8,940 nt of DNA from JAGOUB01 sp964648045 (GTDB taxonomy: Bacteria > Patescibacteriota > Gracilibacteria > Peribacterales > Peribacteraceae): positions 1 through 8,940 of the forward strand of contig CAZYNU010000036.1 in assembly GCA_964648045.1 (NCBI GenBank), read 5' to 3'. Below, in pieces: positions 8,600 to 8,940 of this stretch. The position numbers and the translations under genes were made by a program. Numbering within the stretch: the stretch's first letter is position 1; each line of letters begins with the position of its first letter. Below the pieces are notes generated by a model. The model was not told the DNA's origin. It ran no database searches and saw only the letters and a list, made by a program, of their open reading frames with translations.

Positions 8600-8940
8600 T
8601 AGCGACGAGGAGTGCGAACGGGAGCGGCGGCGGGCATTTGCGGACCACCAAGCATGCGGGCGGCCAGCGCCTCATACGAGATGGTGCCGGCATTCATGTT
8701 GTCGTCGATGAATTCGGCCATGGCCGGACGGCCGTGACGGTCGTCTTGCCAGGCACCCATGAGCGCAGCCACCGGCGAAGCGGCGGGCGGGCGAAAATGC
8801 ACGCCCATAGAGTCGTAGACAATGAGCTGATAGCCACCGGCCACTGGCTGCAACGCAACGGCGGCGGCGTGGTCGTGCTCCACGCGCAGCGCGACGGCCG
8901 TGTAACCGCGACGGCGCAAGATCTGCACGCCCAGGTCGGC
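8599..8940 (-). CDS. Partial protein, possibly with a transglutaminase/papain-like fold
   Basis: The frame is open from the right edge, so the start lies outside the window; 113 C-terminal residues and the TAA stop are visible. The GTG at 8928 is an internal valine, not the start. Near the edge the protein reads LGVQILRRRGYTAVALRVEHDHAAAV, followed by YQLIVYDSMG, giving His24 and Asp43 of the visible part, 19 residues apart. This 'leader-Gly-x-x-A ... H-A ... Y-D' pattern resembles the His/Asp half of transglutaminase-like or C39-type cysteine peptidase folds, in which the catalytic Cys lies N-terminal, here beyond the edge. The C-terminal 60 residues are a Pro/Ala-rich tail with an MAEFIDDNM helix and no cysteine. 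The next gene overlaps its stop by one base. The family is a guess from a short pattern; an unrelated fold is quite possible. Confidence 0.6.
   Translation of the reverse strand, partial: ADLGVQILRRRGYTAVALRVEHDHAAAVALQPVAGGYQLIVYDSMGVHFRPPAASPVAALMGAWQDDRHGRPAMAEFIDDNMNAGTISYEALAARMLGGPQMPAAAPVRTPRR

Overview
The window is moderately GC-rich, gene-dense bacterial chromosome built around the core of the 'str' region. On the minus strand, in transcription order, lie rpoC (RNA polymerase beta'), rpsL (S12), rpsG (S7), two small related genes of unknown function, and the start of fusA (EF-G), which runs off the left edge. The RpoC clamp carries a long charged helical stretch. Together with the one-module proteins around it and the lack of Shine-Dalgarno sites, this suggests a Patescibacteria/CPR lineage (Peribacteria/Peregrinibacteria-like is a guess) or a relative. 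TGA ends rpoC and several other genes, so the standard bacterial code applies and the TGA-as-glycine code of Gracilibacteria/SR1 does not.

Layout. 1-281: 5' part of fusA. 391-985: two tandem paralogous small genes. 986-1212: regulatory gap with an intrinsic terminator for rpsG, a strong promoter for the small genes, and compact direct and inverted repeats. 1213-2112: rpsG and rpsL. 2113-2159: an rpsL promoter that would start the mRNA almost at the ATG. 2160-6050: rpoC. 6051-6346: rpoC promoter, a leader of about 100 nt, and a perfect 13-bp hairpin. 6347-7017: a small lipoprotein and a zinc-ribbon protein. 7018-7081: overlapping divergent promoters. 7082-8335 (plus strand): a secreted or anchored protein and a ferredoxin reductase-like flavoprotein. 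8336-8940 (minus strand): a small charged protein coupled to a partial protein with a possible transglutaminase/papain-like Cys-His-Asp pattern.

How it works together. The translation and transcription genes keep the classical order, but they appear split into separately promoted units (rpoC; rpsL-rpsG; the paralogue pair; fusA). rpoB is not next to rpoC. No start codon has a convincing Shine-Dalgarno site, and at least three genes (rpsL, the zinc-ribbon gene, the secreted-protein gene) have good -10 boxes only 7-10 bases before the ATG, which predicts leaderless or near-leaderless mRNAs. I see no mobile element, CRISPR array, tRNA or rRNA. The most unusual items are the paralogue pair inside the str region with its own control region, the rpoC/rpoB separation, and the leaderless, Shine-Dalgarno-free expression style.
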